64,000 nt of DNA from the NCBI GenBank assembly GCA_018466975.1, contig CM031560.1:744001-808000 (forward strand). The letters run 5' to 3'. Positions 35,048 to 46,900 of this stretch are shown here, in pieces (the first letter of the stretch is position 1; the number at the start of each line of letters is the position of its first letter). The translations under genes were made by a program, and so were the position numbers. A model generated the notes under the pieces. The model was not told the origin of the DNA. It made no database searches and saw only the letters and a program-made list of their open reading frames with translations. The DNA comes from Sparassis latifolia. Taxonomy: Eukaryota > Basidiomycota > Agaricomycetes > Polyporales > Sparassidaceae.

Positions 35048-36804
35048 TCACAGCTTCACATCTAACGGTGCATTTGTCGTCGTCAACCTGGTCGATCCCA
35101 ACCGGTTCTGGTGCGAGGCCGGCTCCCAAACGACTTGTCCTTCGACGATGACGGAGCCCGAGTTGATGCGATGCAATTGCAGATTCCTGGTACGGCCTTC
35201 GCGAGCCGGGTCTTCGACCGTGGAGTCGAACTCCACAGCAGGTATGGGAGATGCGGAGTTTGAGAGAGAGAGAGAGCCCTCGTACGTCTTATGCAGTGTC
35301 GCACTGACAGGACCGTTCGACGTGCGCCCATCGATAAGGAGCCTGGAGTCAACCGGTGCCGTCGGATATGCGAGGTGCAAAGGGCCGTTCGACGTTGCTG
35401 CTACTGTTCGGAACGTTCCACCGGTCCCGTTCACGGAAGTAGAGACGAGATTGACATTAGCCTTAATTGCCCTTCAGATAGATTATGAGAATGCATGTCT
35501 CAAAATCGTCAATCGCTACAGACGCACCCGTTACTGGTCATCATGTCGAGGGTGATGGGTACAGGATCGTTGTCGTGCAATAAGGTCACGTCCGCATCAA
35601 TATGGGCATTCAGAGTATGAAGAGAAAGGGACGAGGATGCTCGGAATGTGCCTTCAATGGGTCTATTCCACGTAGTGATGCTAATGCGGTTGGCAGAAAT
35701 TCCCTGAAGGGTGCATTACTTGATAGCACCCTATGACCTGAAAGAGGTCGCTCACCATGACACTGACGTCTGCGTTAGAGGTTTTCACTGTGAAAGAGTT
35801 GAAGTGTATGGTGTCCAAATGGCCGACACGGTGGTCAAAGACGGGGAGATTGCTCAAAAAATGCCTCATTGGCAGACGGGAGCCAGTAGTGGGTAAGGGC
35901 AGTCTGACCTTGATGTCGTACATGACTTGTTGCTGTGCACCAACATAATGAGACATAGCGGGGGCCTAAACCGCCCTGTAAGATTCGGGTGCATACAGTC
36001 ATCAATATCACAGCTCACAAATATTCCTACGCCATTTTCGTCCTCTCCATGCTGTAGGAGACACATTGTTGTATCGAGGAACTCATGCTGATGGTTGAAG
36101 TATGCGGCGACGTCCACTCTGACGACATCGGAACCCACTTCTCCGGACTGGTCAAACTCTATGGAACCACGGGCAAGGGCGGCGCTCCCTTGGGCGGTGA
36201 AGTAGAGCAACTCAGAGGATACGGGAAGTTCGAAAGATGTCCGTGCAACATTGGAGAAATGACGAGAATGAGTACCAGGCTTGCGATCCATAAACCAAGA
36301 TGCGTTATGGATGCACCGATCTAGAACATCAATATTTTCCGCTTTCACGGGAATACTTCCCACCATGTCACGAACCTGTGGAGACTGCTCAGGGAAATTT
36401 TGTTCAGTACAAGGCCATACACACTCACAGCACGATAACAGTTTAGGATATTCGCCGCGAAAGCAGGAGCGAACAGCATGAAGAGAATAACCCATAGAAC
36501 TGCCCACAGAGCTCGCTGCGCTCCAGTCATTCTCGATTCTGAAGGCCGAGCAATCGACTCGCTGGACGTAGCGAGATAATCTGCATGCGGGGCGAGAAGG
36601 GGTGAAGCCGCGTCTTTCTCGACATCTGACCCACGGTGAAAGACACCAGTCAGAGCTGGAGGGTCCATGAAGTAGGGGAAGAGACGGAAAGTCACAAATT
36701 CGTAGTGCCGAGGAGGCGTGGTATATGGCGGACTAGCGCTTTGCGGACATGTGGAGCACCGGTACAAACGATTACACTCACCCCAGTCCCAGACCGTCAT
36801 GCAT
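35048..36804 (-). CDS. Single-pass membrane protein with beta-rich ectodomain
   Basis: The N-terminus starts MHDGLGLG at 36804 and is joined by a short intron (about 36737-36785) to PPYTTPPRHYEFVTFRLFPY. A single transmembrane helix follows after a Ser-rich juxtamembrane part (ALWAVLWVILFMLFAPAFAA, about 36450-36510). The remainder reads as a series of beta-strand-like Ser/Thr/Asn repeats, such as TIHFNSFTVKTSNADVSV, RTVAATSNGPLHLAY and LIDGRTSNGPVSATL, ending TTTNAPLDVKL with a TGA at 35048. This layout resembles fungal DUF7330/DUF4097-type adhesin-like solenoids, but the label is tentative. Several short introns interrupt the ectodomain, and the junctions near 35960-36000 are uncertain. A later start at 36668 (MDPPALTG) is the alternative. 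Function unknown; probably at the cell surface or in the secretory membrane system. Confidence 0.68.
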
Positions 36805-37256
36805 GACGGAGATAGAGCTGCGCAGAGAGCTCGAGGTCAGCTCCATGCTCTGTAAAACTCAATGACGACGTCTATAGGCACCAGTACTGCGATCTAAGTA
36901 TCCACCAAGCAATAGTCCCTAGAATAATCGTAGACGTCCGCGCACACAAAAGGCGAGTTTCAATATATCTATTGCAGTAAATACTGTACACTAGTAAGTA
37001 GATACCCGAAGAAGAGTAAACAATCTTGATGAAACACGTATTAACCTGACGAGATAGAGAGCCAAGAGCTTCAGGTTTTCTGTCGGAGCAATGGAGGTGC
37101 TACAATGGATAGCGGAGATATCGATGAGAGAACAACACACAGAGGAACAATCAATGAAGGTGGGTTTGGTTAGCCAAGGGAGAGTCCATGAGTGATATAG
37201 GGACAGAAAAATGCATGGGTCAGCTGGGACAGACGAGCTTATAGCTCAGATGTGGC
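36805..37256. other. Intergenic stretch
   Basis: No gene seen. It should hold the promoter of the membrane-protein gene (its start at 36804 faces left) and the 3' end of the RING gene. Confidence 0.4.
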
Positions 37257-40200
37257 TCAAGTGCTCGAGTCGCCAGCCGTAGACACGCCCTGTAGAGTAA
37301 GGGAAGCTCATTTAAGGATGATGCTGTCGTTGAGGGACAGAGCACTCACTTTTGTTCGGCAAGCTGGACAATTGTTGCGCCCCACTTGCAGCCACTTGTC
37401 AACACAGTCCATATGGAACGCGTGCTTACAAGACATGAGACGAAGGCTGTCATCTGATCCGTATTCGTCGAGACAAATCAGACACTGCGGAGACAGATGG
37501 AGTTAGACAGCACATATGACGAAAGCACTGAACAGACGTACTCGCTCAACGCAGTTCGAAGCTACTCGCCCCTCCTTCTCATACTCTATGAGGTCAGATG
37601 TTTGAATGATCCGCAAGCCAGAGTTGTCGATGTCTTCTTTTGTCGCAACAGGTGGTTTGACTTGTCCAAGCAACTCGGCAAGTTCCCTATCATGCACATT
37701 GGGTTGTAAAAATCGACCTCATCGACTGATGAGATACGCACCATAACGCCTCATACGAGTCCAAACTGTCAGAGCCAGTGACCATGTGATGATTTGGTGG
37801 ATAATACCCTGAAGAGCAATATTAAGAACGCGCTGACCCAGTGCGGGACATGTTACTGACCTCCTATCACATAGATCAAGAAGGTCCTCGAGCCTGTCGC
37901 CTCACTCGTTGGCCGCCCACCAGAGCCACCTCTCCGTCCGGGACGTAAGGTCCTGAAAGCATTCGCAGCACGTGATTGCCATGTCCTGCCACGAGGTGGA
38001 TGCGCGGTGCCTTCGCCTGGTGTACCATCGAACGAGCCCGCCCTGCTCTCCGCCGCTCGTATATCTTCTGGCGAGAACACAGCATCCGCGCCACCGTGTG
38101 CATGCCCTTGAGCTTGACCCATGTCAACGGATTGCAAACCAACGACAATGACAGGCACCACGACGTTGGCGTTCGGATCCGTCGATGTGGACGGTGTTGG
38201 AGCAGAATCGGAGCTTTCAGAAGGCGATGCCGACGAAGGATCAGAAACGGAGAAGGTAGGGGAGGGAGGGTGTGGTGTTTGAGTGGTAGCGTCGCCTTCA
38301 GGGGCGGTATTAGGGGGCAATCCAACGCTCGTGCTAGCAATATGGACCTGGGTCTGGGTCGCTGGTATTGGCTGGAAGCGATACAGGCGCCAAAGGTTGA
38401 TGCCTGGCGCCCTACGCTCACCCTCTGTATTTGGAACGCCCTCATTGAATGCACCTGGCCGCTGATCAACACCGAACGGCGTACCAGTGTTAGGAATCGG
38501 CGTAGGCGTACGCCGCGAAGGCTGAGCACCGTCATCGCCGGCGTCGTCCATGGCCTCATCACCATCATCTTCTGAATCGGATTCATCGGAGTCGTCCGCC
38601 AGTGGGGGAGGCTCGTCATTGTCGTCCACTTCACTTGAAGGCTCGGGGCGAATTTCTTCCGATGCAGGTGAAGCACTGGCCGCAAGAGGGGAGGGATCGG
38701 CGACAGGCTCAGCCTCAGCCTCCTCTCCGGTTTCGGTATGTACGTCCGGAGCACCACCTGCCTCGTCACTTGGCGGGGCACCGTCTTCCAGCAGTGCAGT
38801 CCTGAGATCAGCCTGAAGATTAATGAGGAATCGTTCGAAGCTGTCCTCAGGTGGAAGAGTGTTATCTCCGCTTTCCGGTCCGGAGGCTGTAGCTGCACTT
38901 CCAAATGTTGTCGACGATTCTACATCATCGCCTTGTTGAGATGGTTGAGGGCCCGTGGTGCTGTCGCCGTTGAGGCCTAGTCCGATGTTGAGCGCACGAG
39001 CCATCTCGGCGAGCATAAGCTCCCCGGGTCGCATCCGCGCATCACCATCAGACGCAGCGGCCTGCCCATCAGAGCTGAAAGGAGAATAGCCTGGGTTGCG
39101 CGAGTTCAGCCCGAGACGGTCCCTGAAGCTTTCCCAAACGTTCCTAATCCGGTCACGACCATCTCTTTGAGCTTGCGCAACACCATGAGGATTGGAAGTC
39201 GGATGAAGACCCAAGCCAGTGAGACCACCTAAGCCTGCAAGATTACCGAGACCCGCGGTTGGAGTTGGAGACATGGGACGGTTGAAAGGCTGGGGAACAT
39301 TATTGGTTCCGCCATTGACAGACATGGCAAGCCCAGGAGAAAACAGAGAGGCAGCTGTGGCAGCAGCAGCAACGCTATCGCCTGCATTCAGTCTCAAGTT
39401 CAGTGCATCCAGCCGCACTCAAGAACATACCTGAGGAGAGTACCGAGGACGTCGATACTACCTGGAGACAAGGGTCGCGGTCGCCCGTCGCTTTCGGAAC
39501 TTTGAGAGTCGTTCTCTTCAACAGAATGACCGCCCATATATGAGTCTGCTACCGATGCAGTATCGTGAGTGATATTGGAAGGGAGATCGGAAGAAGCAAT
39601 AGAGTTGCGGGGAGGAATACCCTCTTGTGATGCGACACGATTAGCATCTGAAGACAGTCTTCCGGAAAGCATGCTGCCAGGACGTGGTATGAAAGCAGAA
39701 AACCTGTTTCTGCCGCCTTGCCGTTCTTCGCGATTGCGACCACTCGAACTCGGAATGGAGGCAGATCGTCTGAGAGAAGATGCAGCCGGGACAGAACTGA
39801 ACACCGAGTTTGGGCGGGGCGCAGTCGAGCGTGCTGGTCTTGAGGACGACGACGGTGCTTGTGTACTAGGGGCGTCTGTTGTGTTTACAACACCTTGGAC
39901 AACCACCAGCGTTCCTGGGGGCGGGAACTGGCGGGCGAGTTGGGGTGCAGGTTCCGCAGTCTGTGTAGTTTCAGCAGTAGCGAGGTCCGATTGAAGTCCT
40001 TCATCATCCATATCGTGAGTTTGAGACACGATGCCTGCAGTACCAGAGGCTTCAATGGCATCGACACCGTCTGCAACTTCAGCAGCTCCTCGGTGGACCT
40101 CCTCATCACCTGTAGATACTTCGTCACCAGCAAACTCATTTCCTACAACATGAGATGTTTCCTCGGACTGGATGACAGCATCCCTACTAAGCCGCTCTTC

Positions 40201-40722
40201 TTCAGGCAGTCCTCCTGGACCAACATCAGTAACGAACGGCATATGGGGAAGGTAGACAGGCAGAAAGCAACCAATGGGGCAAACAATAGTAAGATGTAAC
40301 ACACCGATTGGCGAATCTGGCACTGACGAACCATGTGTCCCATTGTCATCTGGAAAATCCGGAGGGCCCACGCTATTTGTCTGCACAGTACTCACTGGTG
40401 CAGACTCTGAGAGGTCTGCTAACTGAGTAGGTGCCTTCGACCACCGCCTTGATGAGCGCCAGCGCTTCTTGGGAGGCTGTGTGCTATCTGAGGACAGAGA
40501 AGCAGAGGAATGCGAACTCGGTATCAAGCCCAGTATACTGTGACGCAGAGACGAACGTCGAGAACGTTTTGTTGAAGTGGAGGGAGGGGGAGGGATGGCT
40601 GCAGCCTCTGAGGATGGTTGACTGCTGCTCAACTCGGGCTGTGCAGTGCCAGAGGCTTCGGCGTGAGGCGCCAACGGGGAAGACGTGGAAGGTGGGCGTC
40701 CCCTGGACACTGACTGACCCAT
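37257..40722 (-). CDS. Large disordered RING-H2 E3 ubiquitin ligase
   Basis: Predicted ubiquitin ligase of about 1,000 residues. Nearly all of it is low-complexity Ser/Pro/Glu-rich sequence, probably disordered. At the C-terminus lies a RING-H2 domain: CLIC, then SCKHAFHMDC, then CPAC (about 37380-37510), giving the C3-H2-C3 ligand order. The protein then ends GVSTAGDSST. The first exon starts MGQSVSRG, so glycine 2 could be N-myristoylated and bring the ligase to a membrane. A donor inside GTACTC near 39443 with the acceptor near 39382 restores one frame across the two large open frames. Further short introns lie near 37804-37853, 37690-37745 and 37494-37546, and one splits off the last 11 codons. 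In front of the RING comes the conserved-looking segment VKPPVATKEDIDNSGLRIIQ. Substrate unknown. Confidence 0.8.
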
Positions 40723-41086
40723 GGTGAAAATGAAGAAAAAGAGAGACTAGTGAAGGGATAAAATAGGTTGATATACACGTTTCAGTCGTAAGAAAAAAGC
40801 TGCAGTGGAGAAAGAAGAGTTTGTGATCTGGAGGACGTCGTCGTTGGCGATGAAGCTTGAAGGATGCTGACTAGGCGCCATCTCGCCACAGTGTAGTCAT
40901 ATGTCACAGAACCATATATGGATATCAGTCAGTCCAGGTTTGCCTGGCTCGAATTTCGTAGTATACAGTAAGATTACACTCCCTCCCGAGTCTCTGTCTC
41001 GTAAACGATCGCCCGTCGGATTGGAAACGGACCCGATATATGGAGATGTTGCCAGAAGGGACTGACAACCATTTCCGAATTAATTT
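40723..41086. other. Intergenic stretch
   Basis: Promoter region of the RING gene on the right-hand side and 3' end of ureG on the other. No other feature seen. Confidence 0.4.
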
Positions 41087-42202
41087 TCACTCCTCCGAGA
41101 CTGCCCCAGGAATTCCTGGACTGCCGGCAGCCCTCCAGGCAGCCAATATAAGGTCGACAATATCATCCACTCCTTTTGCTTCCTTTACGCTCGCGAAAAC
41201 AGTTGGACCGTCTCCCCTCATCAGCTTGGAATCACGGTTCATCACCTCGAGAGAAGCATTGACAAACGGTGCCAGGTCAATCTGAGTATAGACAATGACA
41301 TATACATTTAGTCCGCCTGCAGAAGACGAGGCGGAAGCACACCTTGTTGATAACCAGAAGATCCGATTGAGATATTCCCGGACCTCCTTTCCGAGGAATC
41401 TTATCACCTCCCTGGAGAGTTGTTCGTTGGGGGCAGCTGTTAAATCTTCCACAGAGGTGCTCACCGAAACGTCTATAACATATATAATGTAATCGGCCAG
41501 CTCTCTCGAGTAGTTTGCAGCGAGGTTATCTCCGCCGCTCTCGACGAAGAGCATCTGGCAACCGAACTTGGCCTGCAGGGTCTCAAGCGCACCCATGTTG
41601 GCGCTGATGTCTTCACGGATGGCGGCGTGAGGACATCCACCGGTCTCTATGGCGAGAATTCGGTTAACAGGAAGCGCATTGTGCTTGATGAGGAATTCTT
41701 GGTCTTCTCTCGTGAAGATATCATTGGTTACCGCGGCTGAACTAGCATTATCAGTGTACGTTTCGCGAAGGTAGAGGAGGAGACGGACCGATGTTATACT
41801 CCTTCCGCAATTTCTGGCAAAGCACAAGCGCTAAAGCGGTCTTTCCAGAACCGACAGGACTGGTGCCAATCGACGATTCAACGCCCGCATCACTGTATAA
41901 TGCGAGGCAAATTACCCGCCGATGCCAATGGTGAAACCACGCTCCTCGAAATTTCGAGAGCTATAGTTAGGCATATCTCGCTCTGCATACTTCCCTTACA
42001 AGCAGGTGTGAACATCAGAAAGGTAGACTATATCGTGTGAATCATAACTACCTGGATTCTCGAGGTGCTCGTGGGTGTGCCCGTGCTCCCCAGCGCCATG
42101 ACTGTGTGTGGCCCCACCAGGTTCATGGGTATGTGAATGGGGAGCCTGGCTTGTAACCGAGGCCGAGAGATTGTTAATGAATTGCACAGTTTCGTTCTTC
42201 AT
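41087..42202 (-). CDS. ureG: Urease accessory GTPase UreG
   Basis: Cytosolic SIMIBI-class GTPase that delivers nickel to urease together with UreD and UreF. After a His-rich N-terminus ([24 protein letters not shown], about 42060-42135), likely a nickel-binding tract, come the P-loop [16 protein letters not shown] (about 41870), [15 protein letters not shown], the metal-site motif [15 protein letters not shown] (about 41625), [12 protein letters not shown] (about 41530) and a short GTP-specificity segment [10 protein letters not shown] (about 41270). Introns fall at about 42000-42055, 41876-41930, 41721-41790 and within 41290-41340. The start at 42202 (MKNETVQFI) gives about 20 residues before the first His cluster. 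The protein ends GIPGAVSEE with TGA at 41087. No other urease gene is in the window. Upstream lies a roughly 620-bp gap before the divergent gene at 42826. Confidence 0.9.
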
Positions 42203-42825
42203 GTCGAACGTCCGTTCCAAGGCGAAGAAGGCGGCCGATAGCGACTCCAGACTCGGAGATATTACATAGAACCAAGATAAGATCACATCGATATCGTTCG
42301 ATCATCGTGTCTCTCTCCGTCAAGTTGCCCTTCCTTAAAGTGTTAAGTACAATATCACTCACCGCAACAAATTAACAGCTCTCGCAGTAAAATCTGCGCA
42401 ACCAATGTTTTGTCTTTATGGGACTCTCCTGTGTCTCGATCGTCTGTGGATCTCACTGGCAGATCATGTCCAGAAGCCACACTCGAACTTGCTAGTGCAG
42501 GCTGCTCACTTGCCTCTTGTGGTCTAAGTAGCAGTACTATTTTCGGTCCTGAAACGGTATTATTATCTAGGACGCACCTCCAAGTGGCAAGGATCTTCTG
42601 CAGATGCTGACGCTGTTAACGAAATTGGGACAGACGCCTACAGACGCCTCCCGCATTATTACCGCATACGTCGCCGGACCATAATAATCAACGATACGCG
42701 CATCTTTCTCATGATGTGCGAGCGCTCTCGTCAGATACCCTGGGAGTAAGGTCTGGTTTTTTTCCTTAATCTCGCCACCTCCACTACCAAGAGGCATAAT
42801 TCTTGTCAAGAAGGCCTGCCTCATC
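42203..42825. promoter_or_regulatory. Divergent promoter region between ureG and the multi-pass membrane gene
   Basis: Open frames on the minus strand (for example 42567-42827) have no recognised domain. They end at an ATG that overlaps the plus-strand ATG at 42826, so I treat the stretch as shared upstream sequence. An upstream untranslated exon of ureG here is possible. Confidence 0.4.
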
Positions 42826-45574
42826 ATGTCTCATTCCGACGCAGAGATGAAAGGGATAGGTGCTCCACCCCCGAAGGATTCCCCGTGCATTTCCGTAGAT
42901 GGCCCCACATTCGCCAGCTCGAATGGCTGGTCCCTTCCATCTCCAATTCAACATCAGCTCGCTAGTCCAGGTATGTGTCAGTAGCATTTTCTAACATTTC
43001 GCCAAGTCTCAAGAACAATTCCCAGAGCTGTTGAGGTCGAATGCCATCCCAAACAACCTGCCTGATCTTGATATACAGACTCGCCTTGTTCCTTGCATTG
43101 TACGACACAGTTCCAACGGTTCGTCATATCTCTTATCCGGCGACTCTGCACTGGAACGTCGTCCAATAAGTGGTACCTAAGCAATGGAGTCTGCACATTC
43201 GCTCGATAGACAGGCGTCGAATGAGGGCGCTTCGCCCACCACTTGTCGCCCGCGCACATCACTCTCTGCCTATCGCCCGCCGCGTCGCATGACTCTGCAA
43301 AGCCTTAAACAAGGTTAGTCTTAACGTGGTTTTGAATGGCATTCTACTATGGCGCAATGAATCCAGTGGTCAGCCAATAATTCTCCTGCAGAATTATTGA
43401 CTGCCTTGAACCGATATATATTTCCTGTGTTTCCATTCTCTGTAGCATCCTAGCAGCGGACCGCCACTGCAATCGGCATGGTCCGCTACATGGGATACAT
43501 ACAGATGGCAGCACTTGGATGGTGTTAATGTTCAGTGTCAAAGATGTCTTTCACATCGTACGGTCTGGATCCTGATACTGGCATTCCGCAGCTGCCCATA
43601 GAATGTCCTGGCATAGCAACAGTGAACCCACAGTTTTGTCATCCACTGCACAGTCTGGCGAAGCTTCACTTCGAGCACCCGTCTCCAACCAGCCAAACTT
43701 TCTTCCTGGCTATCAAAGGATGGACCACAGAGCCCAGCCCTCTCACGCTCCCCTCCTCAGTCCCGTAGTCCGTTCCCTCACCGCTTCTTTGGGTTTGGGC
43801 GTCGCAGTACCCATCCGAAGGAAGAGCCATTTGTCCCTGTTGACCCGTTCCGCCTGCGCATGCGTTGGCTCCGCCGCGGTAATTTGAGCAGACTTCCAGA
43901 GCCTGTCCTACAAGGGACCGATGACGTTCGTGACGACTCGTCTTCCCCGTGCCTCCCATTCCCGGTGTTTTGCTCATCCATCCTGCGTCATCGTTGACAT
44001 AGACACGGGATGGCAGAGAGAAGACGCTGGAAAGCCTTCGCGACCTCAACCGACACCGTTATCATGGACGTGCTCCCGTGTCAAGTGTATCTCTGCCTCC
44101 TCTTATGGATTCCTGCTGTGTATTTGTCTCGTGTTGCGCGCGTCTTCGAGGATGCTGAGGTGAGCAAGCCCGACATACAGCGGATGATCAACGCGTGCAC
44201 CCCAGATGAAAGCAGCGGAGCCACTCCGACAGATGGTGGGAACCTGCTGCGGCCTATTTGCAGGCCTTCACTGCCTTTGCCTGCTACAGAAGACTGGAAT
44301 CCGCCTATGGTCTCTCCTGCGCTAGTGCGGTTCAAGCATTCTTGGGAGATCTTTATAGACTCTCTGCTCCGAGAGTGGAAGACGCTGAACCTGGTATCGG
44401 CTTTATTTTGCACGTACGTCTCGAGGAACTTGCATCCCCGTAATTGTGTGAGATATACTGACAGTGGAAATTGTGTGCTATGCCAGTGCCATCCTCACGA
44501 TGTTTCAGATTGAGGCTGCGGCGAACGACTCCTTCGCTCGTTCTGCGGCTCTTTTCTCGCTCGTATTTGCACTTATGAGTTTGTGCTATGGATGCGTTTA
44601 TATTGTCCGATTCGGCGCTATGAGAAGCATGGGCAGAGCATCTCGCTGGGCAGAGGTTCGTACTCTTTTAGTTCGATGGGACCCCCCCGGAGTATCGTAT
44701 AACTCAACCACGCCCCATGCAGGAAGCGCAGAAATCTGAGACTGCGGTATTCCGGAATATCTGGATTCTCCTCGCCACTCCCGCGATATGGCTGGCCTGG
44801 TCCATGATATCCTTCCGCATATCCATTCTTGCTTTCGTCTGGCGCACTGGATCGATCGCCGACGAAAACCCGCCCCCACCGCTGACACGACGGGCAATGG
44901 TTCGGACAATCTATTGATGGAGGCGGATTGCAGAGATGGAATTGTCTTGATGAACATCAACTGTCCCTTGCGCTGTATGGGTGGATAAACGTTTAACTGC
45001 AAGGACTAGTTACTCGAAGGACAGTTTTGCTATCCTCTGATCGCTTTCCATGTATGACAATTAGCCTGACAGGCTAGCGTCTCAGGCCAGACCTATCCTG
45101 TTGTCAGAAAAACTTTCTTCGAGTGCGCCTCAAGAAGCTCAGACAGATGCCTTTAGGACAATTCACTCTCTTCTATCCGGCTGAGGCTGGTGGTAAGCCA
45201 CCATTGCCTGTCGTGTGAGCACCCGTCAGGCGCTTGTTCGCACTGCGATCACCGCCGTATTCGCCCTGGGCATCGTATATTTTATCATGATCTTGACCAC
45301 GTTCGTATCCTATAACGAAGTACGTGGGAATAGGCGGAGAGAAACAGACGTCGGCGCGAAAGACGACATCGCCGCTAACGAGGATGCTCGCCCGGACGAA
45401 TGTGATCGGCACAGTGAACAATGTGAGAAGGCGCGAAACCCTACGCCAGCCTCGAGGTTCGTGGAGCTAGAAGAGCTAGGCAGTGCGTGCCAGAGCACTG
45501 CAGCGGTTTTTCACAAGGAGATGTACTTGGAGAAGCTTGCAAAGAATGCGACACAGCCTAAAGGAAGAGCCTAG
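42826..45574 (+). CDS. Multi-pass membrane protein of unknown function (agaricomycete-type)
   Basis: The start MSHSDAEMKGIGAPPP at 42826 is followed by a good intron (donor GTATGTG at about 42970, branch-like CTAAC, acceptor CTCAAG) into EQFPELLRSNAIPNNLPDL. A soluble N-terminal half contains GRRSTHPKEEPFVPVDPFRL and RMRWLRRGNLSRLPEPV (about 43790-43900). The membrane half follows: VYLCLLLWIPAVYLSRVARV (about 44075-44135), FKHSWEIFIDSLLREWKTLN, AILTMFQIEAAAND, SLVFALMSLCYGCVYIVRFG, IWILLATPAIWLAWSMISF, and a last helix ITAVFALGIVYFIMILTTFV (about 45250-45305). The C-terminal tail is acidic and Glu/Lys-rich, ending KNATQPKGRA. Exon borders between 43000 and 43900 are uncertain, and one gap (about 44895-45214) is much longer than a normal intron here. 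No function can be assigned; the arrangement reminds me of an uncharacterised agaricomycete membrane-protein family. Confidence 0.6.
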
Positions 45575-45878
45575 AGATAAAGTTCTGTGGCGACGAGGTG
45601 ATGGGGTTATAGAACACTGGAATGATCGTTGACGAGCGCGTAGCCTGCGGCACACCGCCAGCCGGTAATCTCGCTTCGAGTCTACAAAGTGTACCGTTAG
45701 ATTGTTATGCTGTTGTTCATCGTGCTTTTCTGCTGTATATCGATAGAAATATCTCGGCAATTTCAGGCAGCAACGTTGCTTTGTTGTTGTGCTATAGCAT
45801 TGTTCATTTGTGCGACTACCGAATCTGACATAGACAATGAATCAGCTCGTTTCGGGCCCACAAGACAGAACCCCACAG
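45575..45878. other. Intergenic stretch
   Basis: Convergent 3' ends of the membrane gene (plus) and the methyltransferase (minus). No other feature seen. Confidence 0.4.
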
Positions 45879-46900
45879 TCATAGCAGTGCGGCCGCGTTG
45901 CTCAGATCGTCGCGACGACGCGCAGACGCACATACATGATGGTCCACCTCCTGCTCATCGCAACAGTCGACGCTGCATATGTCCTCCACTGTGCGCATGA
46001 TCTCCTCTGCTTCCTCGTCTCCCATGTCACGCATCCAGTACGGGCGGCTGAAGAGACGGAGCCAATCGCATAGCGAGCTCTTCAGCGGCGTGATGCGAGG
46101 ATGCAGGGAGATGGATGCGACGTGGAAGCCGTGAGTCTCCAAGAGCTAGAGAGTAAGATGTTGTAAGCATTCCAATAGCATGCATCATGGACCACGTAAG
46201 AATTCAGTGATTCACCGACTTGTAATACCCAGTTGTCGGGAAAAACCAAGGATCGAGTTCATCGGGATGGTATCCTTTAGTACGAAGTACCTGACACAAA
46301 GCGGATCGCACACCTAGGCGTATCACTTCATGCGGGATTTTTGGCACAATCAACCAGCTCACACTCACCGACGCAATTCATGTAGCCGCCCATCTCGATA
46401 ACAAAACGCCCGCCAGGTTTAAGGACGCGCTTCGCGCTCTCAAGAACACCAGCAGGATCACGTTTGCACCAATGCAAGGCTGCGTTGGAAAAGACCGCGT
46501 CATATCCTCCGTGTAGATCGGAGGACCATTCACTCGGGAACTTCAGATCCTGCGCATCTCCAACAAATGCAGACTCGAATCCATTGGCCTTGCATTGCAT
46601 GATCTGCAGATATTTGCTCGTATGAACGCGTGCGATTCGATGGCAAAAGAAGAAAAAGAAAATGATGAGGCGCACCATACTCTCGCTGCTGTCGAAACCG
46701 ACCGCCATCCCAGTGTCACCGACCAGCTGCTTGATCTGCAGGGTCAGCTCTCCGCTGCCGCAACCGAAGTCGATGACCCTTTCTCCAGGTTTCGCATCGA
46801 GGAGACGAAGGATAGGTGTCGTGAACTCCTGTCAATACACGAATGACGCAGTCGTGTTGTAGGTTGATGCGGACCATGTATCCTCTGGATTATTTGCCAT
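45879..46900 (-). pseudogene. Class I SAM-dependent methyltransferase, apparently disrupted
   Basis: Small-molecule-type methyltransferase fold: start MANNPEDTWSASTYNTTASF at 46900, SAM motif RVIDFGCGSGE, acidic loop VGFDSSESM, then FVGDAQDLKFP, FSNAALHWCKRDPAGVL and KPGGRFVIEMGGYMNCVG. Introns at about 46603-46674, 46315-46368 and 46145-46215 fit. Two lesions stand out. First, codon 19 or so (minus strand near 46830) is an in-frame TGA directly after SFVY, before QEFTTPILRLLDAKPG, and no normal intron removes it. Second, near 45930 the frame VEDICSVDCCDEQEVDHH departs from an alternative frame reading RRWTIMYVRLRVVAT (TGA at 45902), which looks like the genuine C-terminus. A short re-initiation product would lack the SAM motif. 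Sequencing error, a non-canonical intron or true decay could each explain this. The exact product is unknown; trans-aconitate-methyltransferase-like enzymes are a general match. Confidence 0.68.

Noticed and set aside
37976..38816. Plus-strand frames opposite the RING gene
   Set aside because: Antisense shadows of the Ser/Asp/Glu-rich coding sequence; the minus-strand frame joins to the RING domain.
42567..42827. Minus-strand frame considered as UreF or UreD next to ureG
   Set aside because: None of the UreF or UreD motifs are present and the frame does not join to a longer protein.
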